A DNA stretch of 64,000 bases from positions 372,001-436,000 of the forward strand of contig NZ_OY760503.1 of assembly GCF_963663645.1 (NCBI RefSeq), read 5' to 3'. The translations under genes were made by a program, and so were the position numbers. This stretch comes from an uncultured Trichococcus sp. (GTDB lineage: Bacteria > Bacillota > Bacilli > Lactobacillales > Aerococcaceae). Positions within the stretch are counted from its first letter, which is position 1. The number at the start of each line of letters is the position of its first letter. Under the pieces are notes generated by a model. It did no database searches. It was given only the letters and a program-made list of their open reading frames with translations, and was not told the DNA's origin. Below, piece after piece: positions 27,201-35,230 of the stretch.

Positions 27201-27914
27201 TTACGCGGATACGATTATTTTCACTAGTTCCAACAGCAACAGATGGAACGGATAGAAAGCATAGAAGCCCCACTTCATCACATTGGATTTCTTTCCTTGA
27301 CGGCCTTTGTAGAACAGCAGCAGCGGCAACGCCAGAAAAATGCCGATTTGGTAAGATTGCGTCCAACCGATTTCGCTGATGGAAGGGATGATGTGGAACA
27401 GAATCCCTATGACTGCAAAACTCAGCAACTGCTTTTCGGCTTGTCCCCTGAACAATCCAAAAAACAGGATCCACAACACCGCTACATAATTCCAATCGGC
27501 CGGGACCGCCAACAGACAGCAGGTCAAAACGATTGTTGCTTTTAACGGAAGCGACCAGTCCTCCCGTTTGGCCGCCGCCAATGCCACCAACCCCAGCGCC
27601 AAGCCCCAGATGACGCTCGTTGCCTGCCACCACGGGAAACCGAAATACCAGACATACGGAAAATGCGAAACGGCGGCAAACAGCACTAAGCGCACGATAT
27701 ATTTTTTCAGATCAGATGTGTAATGATAGCCTTCCGCAATCATATAGCACATGATTGGGGCAGCGATCCGCCCGGCAATCCGCAGCGCCACACCTTCAAG
27801 GCTGTCCGGCGGCACAAATACCGCAAAGATATGATCGAAAAACATTGCGAATATGGCAAGGTTCTTCAATGTATGGGATGATAGGTCTTTTTGAATCTCG
27901 CTAATGCCTTGCAT
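27201..27914 (-). CDS. TraX-family membrane protein
   Basis: A 237-aa protein with about eight helices. The N-terminal block HTLKNLAIFAMFFDHIFAVF and later FYAFYPFHLLLLELVK are characteristic of TraX, the F-pilin acetylase family. In Firmicutes such proteins are chromosomal and probably acylate a surface or wall component (inference). GTGAGGAGC lies 8 nt before the ATG at 27914. It forms an operon with the wall peptidase gene downstream, which supports a cell-envelope role. Confidence 0.83.
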   Translation of the reverse strand: MQGISEIQKDLSSHTLKNLAIFAMFFDHIFAVFVPPDSLEGVALRIAGRIAAPIMCYMIAEGYHYTSDLKKYIVRLVLFAAVSHFPYVWYFGFPWWQATSVIWGLALGLVALAAAKREDWSLPLKATIVLTCCLLAVPADWNYVAVLWILFFGLFRGQAEKQLLSFAVIGILFHIIPSISEIGWTQSYQIGIFLALPLLLFYKGRQGKKSNVMKWGFYAFYPFHLLLLELVKIIVSA

Positions 27915-28218
27915 CGGAGTGCTCCTCACTGTACTTGGTTTCGCAGCGTTTGCTGTGAGCTGATCGGCAGGCTTGTGTGCCTGTCCTTTTCCACAGTATA
28001 GGCTTTCGGGAGTCCGCCAATCCCCGAAAAAAAGGAAGATATTTGCGGGAAAATTTACGCAATCCGAAATTGGTTGCGTTCACATTTGCAAAATGCATGA
28101 GAGAAGCCATTTCTGGGCAAATTGGACCCCTTATTTTCTGTCGGATTGGACGGTTCCATAGTCATTTTCATTTGCTAAAATAATCAGCAATATACGAAAC
28201 GACAAGGAGGATTTCCCG
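27915..28218. other. Divergent intergenic region, TraX / aminotransferase
   Basis: No gene is supported. A weak promoter for the aminotransferase is possible at TTCCAT (28154-28159), 16 bp, TAAAAT (28176-28181). No riboswitch fold was recognised. Confidence 0.35.
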
Positions 28219-29370
28219 ATGAGATACAAACCGAATTACGCCCCGGGTCCGACCGAGGTGCGCGAAAATGTGCGATCGGCCCGCGCAAAAAGAACCAACA
28301 ACAGCGACTTCGACAAAACGTTTGTCCGCTATTACCGGGAGGTCTGCCAAAAAATGGGCAAAGTCATGGGCACCACGAATGAGGTCCTGTTGCTTGTCGG
28401 CGAAGGGATACTGGCTCTCGAGGCCGCTTGTGCGAGTTTGACGGAGCCCGGCGATCGCGTGCTCGTGCTGGACAACGGCATCTACGGCGAAGGCTTCAAG
28501 GATTTCGTCAGCATCTATGGCGGCGTACCGGTCGTCCTGAGTTTCGATCACCGCAGCGGCATCCCCGCTGAAGCGGTACGCGCCTATCTGGAGAAGGATT
28601 CCGACTTCAAATATGCTACCCTGGTCCATTGCGACACGCCGACATCGGTGCTGAACAACGTCGCCGAGCTTTGTCCATTGCTGAAGGAATACGGCATTCT
28701 GACGGTGGTCGACTCGGTAGCCGGCATGGTCGGTGAACCGATCAACGTGGACGAAAACCAAATTGACATATGCTGCGGCGGAACCCAAAAAGCGATCTCG
28801 GCTCCGGTCGGATTGGCGATCGTTTCCGTCAGCGAAGCCGCCCAAAAAGCGATGGACAATCGCAAAACGCCTATTGCTTCCTTCTATGCCAATCTGCAGG
28901 TCTTCAAAGGCTACGCGGAAAAAGAATACTTGCCTTACACGACTTCTGCGGGCGATGTCGCAGCGCTTGATGCTGCTTTGGACAACATCCTGGAGGAAGG
29001 CATCGAGACAGTCTGCGCACGCCATGACTGGATCGCTTCCGCAGTGCGCGAAGCCGCCCAAACTTACGGATTGGACCTATTCCTGGATTCCGACCGTTCC
29101 AATACCGTCACCGCCATCAGGATACCGGAAGAGATCGGCGCCCTACGCCTGCAGGAGCACCTCAGCGAAAACTACGATCTGTTGGTCGCAACTTCATTGG
29201 CACAATACGCAGATGTGATCCTGCGCATCGGCCATATGGGCGAAAATGCCTTCATCGACAAATTGGTTTATGTTTTGGCCATCATCGACAACGGTCTGCG
29301 CGATTTAGGCTTCGCCGGAAACGGGGATTTGGCCCAACTGTTCATCGAGAGCTATAAGAAAAACAATTAG
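28219..29370 (+). CDS. Class V PLP-dependent aminotransferase (alanine-glyoxylate/serine-pyruvate type)
   Basis: A 383-aa enzyme of the alanine-glyoxylate aminotransferase family. Family features are the N-terminal YAPGPTEVRENV, VDSVAGMVGEP (cofactor-binding Asp) and the Schiff-base lysine in CCGGTQKAISAPVGLAIVS. C-terminal segments include LRIGHMGENAF. The amino donor and acceptor cannot be assigned; phosphonate (2-aminoethylphosphonate) and serine-glyoxylate enzymes share this fold. AAGGAGG precedes the ATG. An ECF S-component gene follows after 11 nt, so a transported vitamin or amine may feed or support this enzyme (inference). Confidence 0.85.
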   Translation: MRYKPNYAPGPTEVRENVRSARAKRTNNSDFDKTFVRYYREVCQKMGKVMGTTNEVLLLVGEGILALEAACASLTEPGDRVLVLDNGIYGEGFKDFVSIYGGVPVVLSFDHRSGIPAEAVRAYLEKDSDFKYATLVHCDTPTSVLNNVAELCPLLKEYGILTVVDSVAGMVGEPINVDENQIDICCGGTQKAISAPVGLAIVSVSEAAQKAMDNRKTPIASFYANLQVFKGYAEKEYLPYTTSAGDVAALDAALDNILEEGIETVCARHDWIASAVREAAQTYGLDLFLDSDRSNTVTAIRIPEEIGALRLQEHLSENYDLLVATSLAQYADVILRIGHMGENAFIDKLVYVLAIIDNGLRDLGFAGNGDLAQLFIESYKKNN

Positions 29371-29381
29371 GAGGTTTCACT

Positions 29382-29918
29382 ATGCAAAAAGCACAAGGTT
29401 ATTCAAATACACGCACGTATGATTTGGTTTTGACGGCAATCCTGATTGCCCTCGTATTCGTTGCGACGGTCTTCCTGAACATCAAATTGCCTATCACGGC
29501 AAACGGCGGATTGATCCACCTCGGCACTGCGATGCTCTTTCTCGCATCCATCCTTTTCGGACCGAAAAAAGGCGCCATCGCCGGAGCGGTCGGCATGGCC
29601 ATCTTCGACCTCATGGCCGGATGGGTTTTGTGGGCTCCCTTCACGTTGGTTACACGCGGCTTGCAAGGCTATCTGGTCGGTAAATTGGCCTGGTCGAAAG
29701 GTCGCCAAGGGAATAGCTTTGCTGTGAACCTTTTGGCCACATTGCTTTCGGTTCCCATCATGCTGATCGGTTATTATCTGTGCGAATGGATCCTGTACGG
29801 CAATGCCATCACCCCGTTCGCTTCGATTCCCGGTAACCTCGTCCAGAACGCGGTCGGAATCACCATTTCCTTGCCGCTGTCGGCAATCCTGAAAAAAATG
29901 AATATCACTGCAAGATAA
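29382..29918 (+). CDS. ECF transporter S component
   Basis: A 178-aa membrane protein with six hydrophobic segments and an N-terminal YDLVLTAILIALVFVATVFLNIKLP block typical of the riboflavin/HMP-type ECF S-component family. Such proteins bind a vitamin and dock to shared EcfA/A'/T modules encoded elsewhere. GGLIHLGTAMLFLASILFGPKKGAIAGAVGMAIFD is shared with HmpT-like members. The substrate is not determined by sequence. Coupling to a PLP enzyme makes a B6 vitamer one option. TAGGAGG precedes the ATG, and a strong terminator follows. Confidence 0.83.
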   Translation: MQKAQGYSNTRTYDLVLTAILIALVFVATVFLNIKLPITANGGLIHLGTAMLFLASILFGPKKGAIAGAVGMAIFDLMAGWVLWAPFTLVTRGLQGYLVGKLAWSKGRQGNSFAVNLLATLLSVPIMLIGYYLCEWILYGNAITPFASIPGNLVQNAVGITISLPLSAILKKMNITAR

Positions 29919-29924
29919 TGGGAA

Positions 29925-29968
29925 AAGGAAGGCTCTGTCTCGGGATGAGACAGAGCCTTCCTTTTTTG
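29925..29968 (+). terminator. Terminator of the aminotransferase/ECF operon
   Basis: A perfect 15-bp stem (29927-29941 with 29947-29961, GGAAGGCTCTGTCTC and its complement) is followed by TTTTTT. Confidence 0.92.
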
Positions 29969-29982
29969 TAATAGTCCTCGGG

Positions 29983-30375
29983 TTGTCCGATTCTGCCTGG
30001 ATATCGGACAACTTGAAGAATTTTTATGTCCCAGTTGTCCGATTCCTCGGCGGTATCGGACATCTAGCAACCGCGACATGCTCTGCTTGTCCGATTCTTC
30101 CGCATTATCGGACATCCAGCAACCAAGACATGCTCTGCTTGTCCGATTCTTCCACATTATCGGACATCCAGCAACCAAGACATGATCTGCTTGTCCGATT
30201 CTTCCGCATTATCGGACATCCAGCAACCAAGACATGATCTGCTTGTCCGATTCTTCCGCATTATCGGACATCCAGCAACCAAGACATGATCTGCTTGTCC
30301 GATTCTTCCGCATTATCGGACATCCAGCAACCAAGACATGATCTGCTTGTCCGATTCTTCCGCATTATCGGACAT
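29983..30375. repeat. Eight-unit palindrome array, exact 52-bp period
   Basis: Units start at 29983, 30035, 30087, 30139, 30191, 30243, 30295 and 30347. Each has a TTGTCCGAT arm, an 11-nt loop and an ATCGGACAA/T arm, then a 23-nt linker. Units 3-8 are almost identical through loop and linker; units 1 and 2 have diverged. It lies between the convergent ECF and VOC genes, and the interval 29919-30512 has no supported gene. Its arms match the array at 19853, but the linkers differ. Confidence 0.95.
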
Positions 30376-30401
30376 CATTTGATATCGCTATAGGCACAAC
30401 A

Positions 30402-30430
30402 CGAAAAGACTGTCCATAAAGAGACAGCCC
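30402..30430 (-). terminator. Probable terminator of the VOC gene
   Basis: On the minus strand GGCTGTC and GACAGTC pair with one mismatch around 8 nt and are followed by TTTT. Confidence 0.5.
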
Positions 30431-30512
30431 TCCGTTTCCTATATAATATTTGATAATCCTCGGCCTATTCCGAGTCCGCTATTATTTGGCAAATGTTCCC
30501 CAGTAACATCTG

Positions 30513-30884
30513 TTATCGGTGCTGGTCGACGAGGATCGGATTGCCGTCGGGATCTTCGATGATGAAGCTGCCCGGCCCTTTACTGTCCGGATCAGCTTCC
30601 GAAACAAAAGCGATGCCTTTTTCCCGCAATTCTTCCTGTAGCTGGCGGACATCCTTGAACGGATTCACTTCTTCCGCATCGCTATTCCAGCCGGGATTGA
30701 ACGTCAGCATGTTTTTCTCGAACATGCCCTGGAACAACCCAATGATGCAGTCCTCATTCTTCATGATCAGCCAATTCTGGTCGATGTCACCGCCGAATGT
30801 GCTGAAGCCCAATTTTTCGTAAAATGCCTTTGATGCATGTATGTCCTTGACCGTCAAACTGAGGGAAAATGCTCCGATGCCCAT
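30513..30884 (-). CDS. VOC superfamily (glyoxalase/bleomycin-resistance fold) protein
   Basis: A 123-aa single-module VOC protein beginning MGIGAFSLSLTVKDIHASKAFYEKLGF. The second half ends GPGSFIIEDPDGNPILVDQHR, the usual metal-site strand. VOC proteins include glyoxalase I, dioxygenases and antibiotic-binding proteins; this one resembles the small stress-related group and has no assigned substrate. GGAGAAT precedes the ATG at 30884. Confidence 0.85.
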   Translation of the reverse strand: MGIGAFSLSLTVKDIHASKAFYEKLGFSTFGGDIDQNWLIMKNEDCIIGLFQGMFEKNMLTFNPGWNSDAEEVNPFKDVRQLQEELREKGIAFVSEADPDSKGPGSFIIEDPDGNPILVDQHR

Positions 30885-31085
30885 GCTTATTCTCCGTTCT
30901 ATTTGGAATTTTGTCGCTTCTGATCCGGATCGTTCTGAAGAATGTCTCTTCATAGACCATTATAATTTCGTCGGATGCGAAAAGCTAATTTTAACGGATC
31001 AGGGGGGATTGAGAAACTGAAATTGCGTGGGTGAAGCGTGCAATTTTATTTGGTTATTGCAGATAGCGCCGACCGGTTACCCGGA

Positions 31086-31217
31086 TTGCCGAATATAGTA
31101 CCTGTATTCGGCAATTTTGCCTTTCGCTATGTCCAAATTATCGAATGTTTTTGAACATTCGGCAAATCCGCTCTCCATTGGGGTCAATTTGTCGAATGAA
31201 CTTGTAGCATTCGACAA
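31086..31217. repeat. Three-unit palindrome array (TTGNCGAAT type), 51-52-bp period
   Basis: Units start at 31086, 31138 and 31189. Unit 1 is TTGCCGAAT, an 11-nt loop and ATTCGGCAA. Unit 2 is TTATCGAAT, 10 nt, ATTCGGCAA. Unit 3 is TTGTCGAAT, 11 nt, ATTCGACAA. Linkers are 23 nt. The array lies between the VOC gene start and the small gene's terminator. Confidence 0.88.
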
Positions 31218-31280
31218 TTTGACCCGCCGAACGCAACATTTGGATACAGAACCCAAGTACTCCTTGAAACGGAAATAAAC

Positions 31281-31340
31281 AAAAAAAGCCCGGAAGCCGC
31301 TGCCTCAACAACTGTGAGTCAGGGATCCCGAGCTTTTTAT
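31281..31340 (-). terminator. Terminator of the 43-aa gene
   Basis: On the minus strand AAAAAGCTCGG pairs with CCGGGCTTTTTTT around an inner stem-loop, 37 nt after the stop codon. Confidence 0.72.
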
Positions 31341-31376
31341 TTTACAGTTCTCCGTTCATAGAGAGCCGTTTAGACC

Positions 31377-31508
31377 TTATTTGCCGCTTGTTTGCGCTTG
31401 TTTTTTCTTCAAACGCTCTTGTTTGCGCATGTCGATCTCTTTGTAATACGCTTCCCATGATATTTCAATAGTCACGTTCTGCGAATTCGTATAGACGATG
31501 TTCTTCAT
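31377..31508 (-). CDS. Small basic protein, 43 aa, unknown
   Basis: The peptide begins MKNIVYTNSQNVTIEISWEA and ends in a lysine/arginine-rich, probably helical tail (residues 27-43). GAAGGAGC lies 10 nt before the ATG, and a terminator follows, so it looks like a genuine single-gene unit. I do not recognise the family. A possible 14-codon leader frame and a hairpin lie directly upstream. The protein has no membrane segment or signal peptide. Confidence 0.6.
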   Translation of the reverse strand: MKNIVYTNSQNVTIEISWEAYYKEIDMRKQERLKKKQAQTSGK

Positions 31509-31526
31509 ATATTTTTTGCTCCTTCT

Positions 31527-31571
31527 TTAGCGTAACCATATGCGTACGCTACTATCTTTCAACCTCCTCAT
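31527..31571 (-). promoter_or_regulatory. Possible leader peptide and hairpin upstream of the small gene
   Basis: A 14-codon frame (MRRLKDSSVRIWLR) ends where the ribosome binding site of the 43-aa gene begins. Its last codons form a TAGCGTA/TACGCTA hairpin (31528-31534 with 31545-31551). Translation of the leader would disturb the hairpin. Its own ribosome binding site (AAAGGA) is weakly spaced. Confidence 0.35.
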
Positions 31572-31912
31572 ATATCCTTTTTTTCTGTATTTAGAGAAAT
31601 CAAAAAGGCACTCAATCGAGTACCTTTTGCGTCTCTACTTATTATCATAAGAAAGAAAAAGGTATTCCTGTACAGGAATCGCGGCTTTTTCACTATCAAA
31701 TCTAAATCTTGGAAATTCATGTTGCGGGCACCACACTGTGGCGCTACATATAAATTTAACTTCGCTTATTTTTGGTTCCGTTTGCCTGCAGCATCCGCTG
31801 CAGAATAGAGAAAAGCCATGGTTCCATACATATAAGATGCATATGTTCTTGGACGTTGAATACTAACTATAACACGAATATCCGTTCGATGCAAGTGGAA
31901 ATATTTCCGGAG
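31572..31912. other. Non-coding interval with two hairpins
   Basis: AAAGGCACTC/GAGTACCTTT (31604-31627) and the 16-bp palindrome ATTCCTGTACAGGAAT (31664-31679) are each followed on the minus strand by T-rich DNA. They could be terminators of the nitroreductase transcript, or the second could be an operator. No gene is supported here. Confidence 0.45.
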
Positions 31913-32662
31913 TCAATGCTTGTTCATCCCTTGCTTTTCAACGAAATCATGCATGTACATGCGTTGCGGATGAGAGAGCATCTCTGCCATCTGGCCGGTC
32001 CAAGTGTCGCAGCGTTCGCCTTCGGTCCGATCCCGATAGTACTCTTGGATCTCTTCGTTGTACTGCTTCAGTTGTTCTTTATAAACCGCATTATTCTGTT
32101 GATACTCATTTTCATGATAAACATGTTCGAAAGGCAGGCGCGGCTTCTGGTCATTGACGCTGGATGGATAACCAACCGCCAGTCCGAAGAGCGGAATCAC
32201 TTTATCGGGAATCTTCAGGAGTTCGCTGACTTTTTCGAGGTCATTCCGTAATCCACCTACGTAACAGATCCCGAGTCCCATCGCTTCAGCCGCCAAAGCA
32301 GCATTCTGGGCAGCCAGGGATGCATCAACCACGCTGACCATGAATTTCTCGGTGCTCTCAAGCGAGTCTGCAACATCCTTCCCTTCCATCTTTCCGATCA
32401 CATCGTGGCGATGCAGGTCGGCGCAAAATACGAAGAAATGGCCATTCTCGGCAACAAAATGTTGGTTACGCGCGATTTTCGACAATGCGTGTTTTTTGTC
32501 GCGATCCGTGACTCCGATGATGGAATAGGCCTGCACAAAACTTGAGGTCGATGCCGCTTGGGCACTGCGGACAATTGTTTCTATCTGTTCCGAGCTCAAT
32601 GCCCTGTCTTCAAAATCCCTTACGGTACGATGCGCCAGGATGCGCGCGATTGTTTCATTCAT
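31913..32662 (-). CDS. NfsA/FRP-type nitroreductase (NADPH-dependent flavin oxidoreductase)
   Basis: A 249-aa FMN enzyme of the nitroreductase fold, starting MNETIARILAHRTVRDFED with FMN-contacting HRTVR. AEAMGLGICYVGGLRNDLEKVSELL and LFGLAVGYPS are the usual central blocks, and the long C-terminal arm (QQNNAVYKEQLKQYNEEIQEYY) is characteristic of the NfsA/FRP group. It reduces flavins, quinones or nitro compounds. GGTGAGGA precedes the ATG at 32662. Confidence 0.88.
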   Translation of the reverse strand: MNETIARILAHRTVRDFEDRALSSEQIETIVRSAQAASTSSFVQAYSIIGVTDRDKKHALSKIARNQHFVAENGHFFVFCADLHRHDVIGKMEGKDVADSLESTEKFMVSVVDASLAAQNAALAAEAMGLGICYVGGLRNDLEKVSELLKIPDKVIPLFGLAVGYPSSVNDQKPRLPFEHVYHENEYQQNNAVYKEQLKQYNEEIQEYYRDRTEGERCDTWTGQMAEMLSHPQRMYMHDFVEKQGMNKH

Positions 32663-32765
32663 CAATTGTTTTCCTCACCTTCAGAATAGCTTATATTGAA
32701 TCCATAAAATCATTCTAAAGGAATGCAGAGGCCACGTCCAACCGGGTGCTCAAGGTCCCAACAGC

Positions 32766-32808
32766 GAAAAAGCCCCGCTCCTTTGCCATTTAGGCGAGGA
32801 ACGGGGCC
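32766..32808 (-). terminator. Terminator of the DUF1232 gene
   Basis: GCCCCG pairs with CGGGGC, with an inner CCT/AGG pair, and a T-run follows on the minus strand. Confidence 0.72.
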
Positions 32809-32822
32809 GGAAAATCCATGCA

Positions 32823-33104
32823 TTATATTTTTTTGGCTTCTTTGATTGGGCGTTCGTGTTCTTCAATCGCTCCGTCGCTCAATAATTTTTCAGCGACCAA
32901 AAACAGGATCGGCAACAGCACATCATCCGCATAACCGGCCATCGGGATAAAATCCGGGATAATGTCGATTGGACTGATGATATAAAGAATGATCCCCAAC
33001 ACCAGCCATTTTTTCTTGCCTTCGACTTTGGAATCGAACAGGGAAAGGATAAGTGACTTGACTTTACTGAAAGGTGTCAGACTGATTTTCTTTTTTACTT
33101 TCAT
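32823..33104 (-). CDS. DUF1232 (YkvA) family membrane protein
   Basis: A 93-aa protein beginning MKVKKKISLTPFSKVKSL. The family core is YIISPIDIIPDFIPMAGYADD (about residues 42-62, here just over one helix), followed by a second short helix LLPILFLVAEKLL. DUF1232 proteins are small membrane-associated proteins of unknown role. The start at 33104 uses AAAGGA; an ATG at 33137 would add 11 residues. Confidence 0.85.
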   Translation of the reverse strand: MKVKKKISLTPFSKVKSLILSLFDSKVEGKKKWLVLGIILYIISPIDIIPDFIPMAGYADDVLLPILFLVAEKLLSDGAIEEHERPIKEAKKI

Positions 33105-33255
33105 TTTGCATTTTCCTTTGCTGATTGATTTGGACAACCATTCTTCGCACCTAGCTTGTGAGCGGGCTCTGACTAGTTATCGTGAACAAAGTATACTGCT
33201 TATCTTAAGTAAATGAATCAGTCTCAAGAATGATTTTTTGGCCTGTCTGAATGCC

Positions 33256-34236
33256 TCAGCTGTGCCCGACAATCAAATGTGGAACATAAGGCTCTTCCAG
33301 GAACGCGACTTCGGCATCGGTCAGTTTGACCGATATGGCTTCCACCGGTTTTTCCAGATGCTCCAGCTTGGTCGCTCCGATGATGGGAGCTACAACCGGT
33401 TCCTTCTGCAGCAGCCAAGCCAAGGCGATTTCGACACGGGAAACGCCTCTGTCGGCGGCTATCTGGGCCAATCGTTCGACGATGACCCGGTCCTTATCGG
33501 CAGTGGCGTCGTATTTCGAACGCGCCACATTGTCCGTTTCCATCCGTTTGGACGTCTCCGACCAGTCGCGCGTCAAACGACCTGAAGCCATCGGACTGTA
33601 TGGGGTCACGGCGATTTTTTCTTCCCGGCAAAGCGGCAGCATTTCCCGCTCCTCTTCACGGTAAAGCAGGTTCAGATGGTTCTGCATCGATACGAAGCGC
33701 GTCCAACCGTTCTTTTCTGCTACGTGCAGGGCCTTTTGGAACTGCCAGGCATACATCGCGGAAGCTCCTATGTAACGGGCCTTTCCGGATTTCACCACAT
33801 CGTGCAGAGCTTCCATCGTTTCCTCAATCGGTGTATTGTAGTCCCAACGGTGGATGATGTAGAGGTCCACATAATCCATATCCAGACGCTTCAGGCTGTT
33901 GTCGATTTCGCTCAGGATGGACTTGCGGGACAACCCGGAGCCATTCGGACCCTCGTGCATCTTACCGTGAACCTTCGTCGCGATGACCACTTCATCCCGC
34001 TTGGCAAAGTCTTTGATGGCGCGTCCGAGAATTTCTTCGCTTCTTCCCAGCGAGTAGACATTGGCTGTATCAAAGAAATTGATGCCCAATTCTAAAGCAC
34101 GTTTGATGATCGGTCTGCTTTCCTCTTCCTTCAGCGCCCATTTGTGCAGCCAGGTATCCGGATCCCCGAAGCTCATGCAGCCCAAACAGATTCGGGATAC
34201 ATCCATCCCTGTGTTGCCGAATTTTACATACTCCAT
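33256..34236 (-). CDS. Aldo/keto reductase
   Basis: A 326-aa NADPH-dependent oxidoreductase of the YajO/Tas-like AKR group. The barrel starts MEYVKFGNTGMDVSRICLGCM, the catalytic tetrad region includes FFDTANVY (Asp, Tyr) and VIATKVHGK (Lys), and IIHRWDY carries the histidine. The cofactor-binding end reads PVVAPIIGATKLEHLE. The substrate is unknown. AAAGGAGG lies 9 nt before the ATG at 34236. The next gene, an MBL-fold hydrolase, ends only 19 nt upstream, so the two may share a transcript. Confidence 0.88.
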   Translation of the reverse strand: MEYVKFGNTGMDVSRICLGCMSFGDPDTWLHKWALKEEESRPIIKRALELGINFFDTANVYSLGRSEEILGRAIKDFAKRDEVVIATKVHGKMHEGPNGSGLSRKSILSEIDNSLKRLDMDYVDLYIIHRWDYNTPIEETMEALHDVVKSGKARYIGASAMYAWQFQKALHVAEKNGWTRFVSMQNHLNLLYREEEREMLPLCREEKIAVTPYSPMASGRLTRDWSETSKRMETDNVARSKYDATADKDRVIVERLAQIAADRGVSRVEIALAWLLQKEPVVAPIIGATKLEHLEKPVEAISVKLTDAEVAFLEEPYVPHLIVGHS

Positions 34237-34255
34237 TATCATGTTCCTCCTTTGA

Positions 34256-35059
34256 TTACACTTTTTTCAAACTGAATGGCTGTCCCGGTGCGTAAGCATG
34301 GATCCTTTCCGGATTAACCACCCGGTCGTACAAGGATTGCGGGTCGGCGTTGAACACGTTCAGATCCGGCGCATCCACCGTGCCCCAATGGCAAAGAATC
34401 AGATGTGCTTCAGGATAGGTGTTCGCCATTTGGATGGCCCCTTCCAATCCGATATGCCACTCGTTGTCGGAAAAGTCGAAGAGAATCGCATCCGGCTGCG
34501 GCATTTCCAAGTGCTCCTTCATCAACCGGGAATCTCCCGGTGCCCAGATGATTCCATCCGGTGTCTCGATCCAAAAGCCGCAGTAATCCTCCAACCGGAA
34601 TACTCGGTAATTGTATTTGGCTTTTTCATTCTGCCAGGCATGGTCCGCCGGTGTCAGCGTTATTTTGGCCGGTCCGATTTCGAAACTGTCGCCGATAGTA
34701 TGTCCGTTTGCTGGAAATCCTTCCGCCTGCATCAGTTCGGCCACATAATGCGGCCCGTGGAATGCTTTGGAGACATGCTCCATCGCGTGCAGCGACGGCA
34801 CGCTGTAATGGTCATTGTCGCAGTGCGTAATCAGCACAGCATCCAGATGCGGGATGTTTTCAGGCGCAATCGGCATGTCGATCAGAAGCGGCATATCGAA
34901 GTCCTTCAGCATCGGATCCATCATGATGCAGGTGCCGCGGGTGTTCACGAACATCCCGCCGCTGCCCAGCCAGCGGACCTCCGTGTGGTCGATCGGTTGA
35001 AAAGCTTCTTCTCCAAAAAATACGGTAGGTGGTGGAACGGCTTGTTTGTGTGTTGCCAT
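34256..35059 (-). CDS. UlaG-like MBL-fold metallohydrolase
   Basis: A 267-aa metallo-beta-lactamase-fold protein. The metal motif appears as LITHCDNDHYSVPS (H-x-x-x-DH variant) with further ligands in LTPADHAW and LILCHWGTVD. The overall pattern (MMDPMLKDF, GIIWAPGDSRLM) resembles UlaG-type hydrolases acting on lactones or phosphorylated compounds. It lies next to an aldo/keto reductase, and the substrate is not known. AAGGAGG precedes the ATG at 35059. Confidence 0.8.
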   Translation of the reverse strand: MATHKQAVPPPTVFFGEEAFQPIDHTEVRWLGSGGMFVNTRGTCIMMDPMLKDFDMPLLIDMPIAPENIPHLDAVLITHCDNDHYSVPSLHAMEHVSKAFHGPHYVAELMQAEGFPANGHTIGDSFEIGPAKITLTPADHAWQNEKAKYNYRVFRLEDYCGFWIETPDGIIWAPGDSRLMKEHLEMPQPDAILFDFSDNEWHIGLEGAIQMANTYPEAHLILCHWGTVDAPDLNVFNADPQSLYDRVVNPERIHAYAPGQPFSLKKV

Positions 35060-35230
35060 TTTCTTTTCCTCCTTAAAGTTGTCTAGCTTTTTCATGCAGT
35101 CTTAGTTTTTTTGTTTTTCTCAAAATGAATGCGTTCACATATCCAAAATAACACAATTCGCTAAGCAGGACCAGCAAGGACCCTGTTTCAGCGCTCCATT
35201 GAGATCAATGTTGCGCCGAAACCGAGCTGC

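Noticed and set aside
29774-30237. Open frames on both strands through the 52-bp array
   Set aside because: They merely read the repeat unit over and over (52 bp is not a multiple of 3, so frames change by unit). They have no convincing ribosome binding site and overlap real genes or the terminator.
29983-30375. CRISPR array
   Set aside because: The linkers are as conserved as the palindromes, no unique spacers occur, the unit is a full hairpin with an 11-nt loop, and no cas genes are present.
34256-35059. Second ulaG gene
   Set aside because: The protein shares the fold but differs in length and metal motif spacing from the true UlaG at 55043, and its neighbours are unrelated to ascorbate use.
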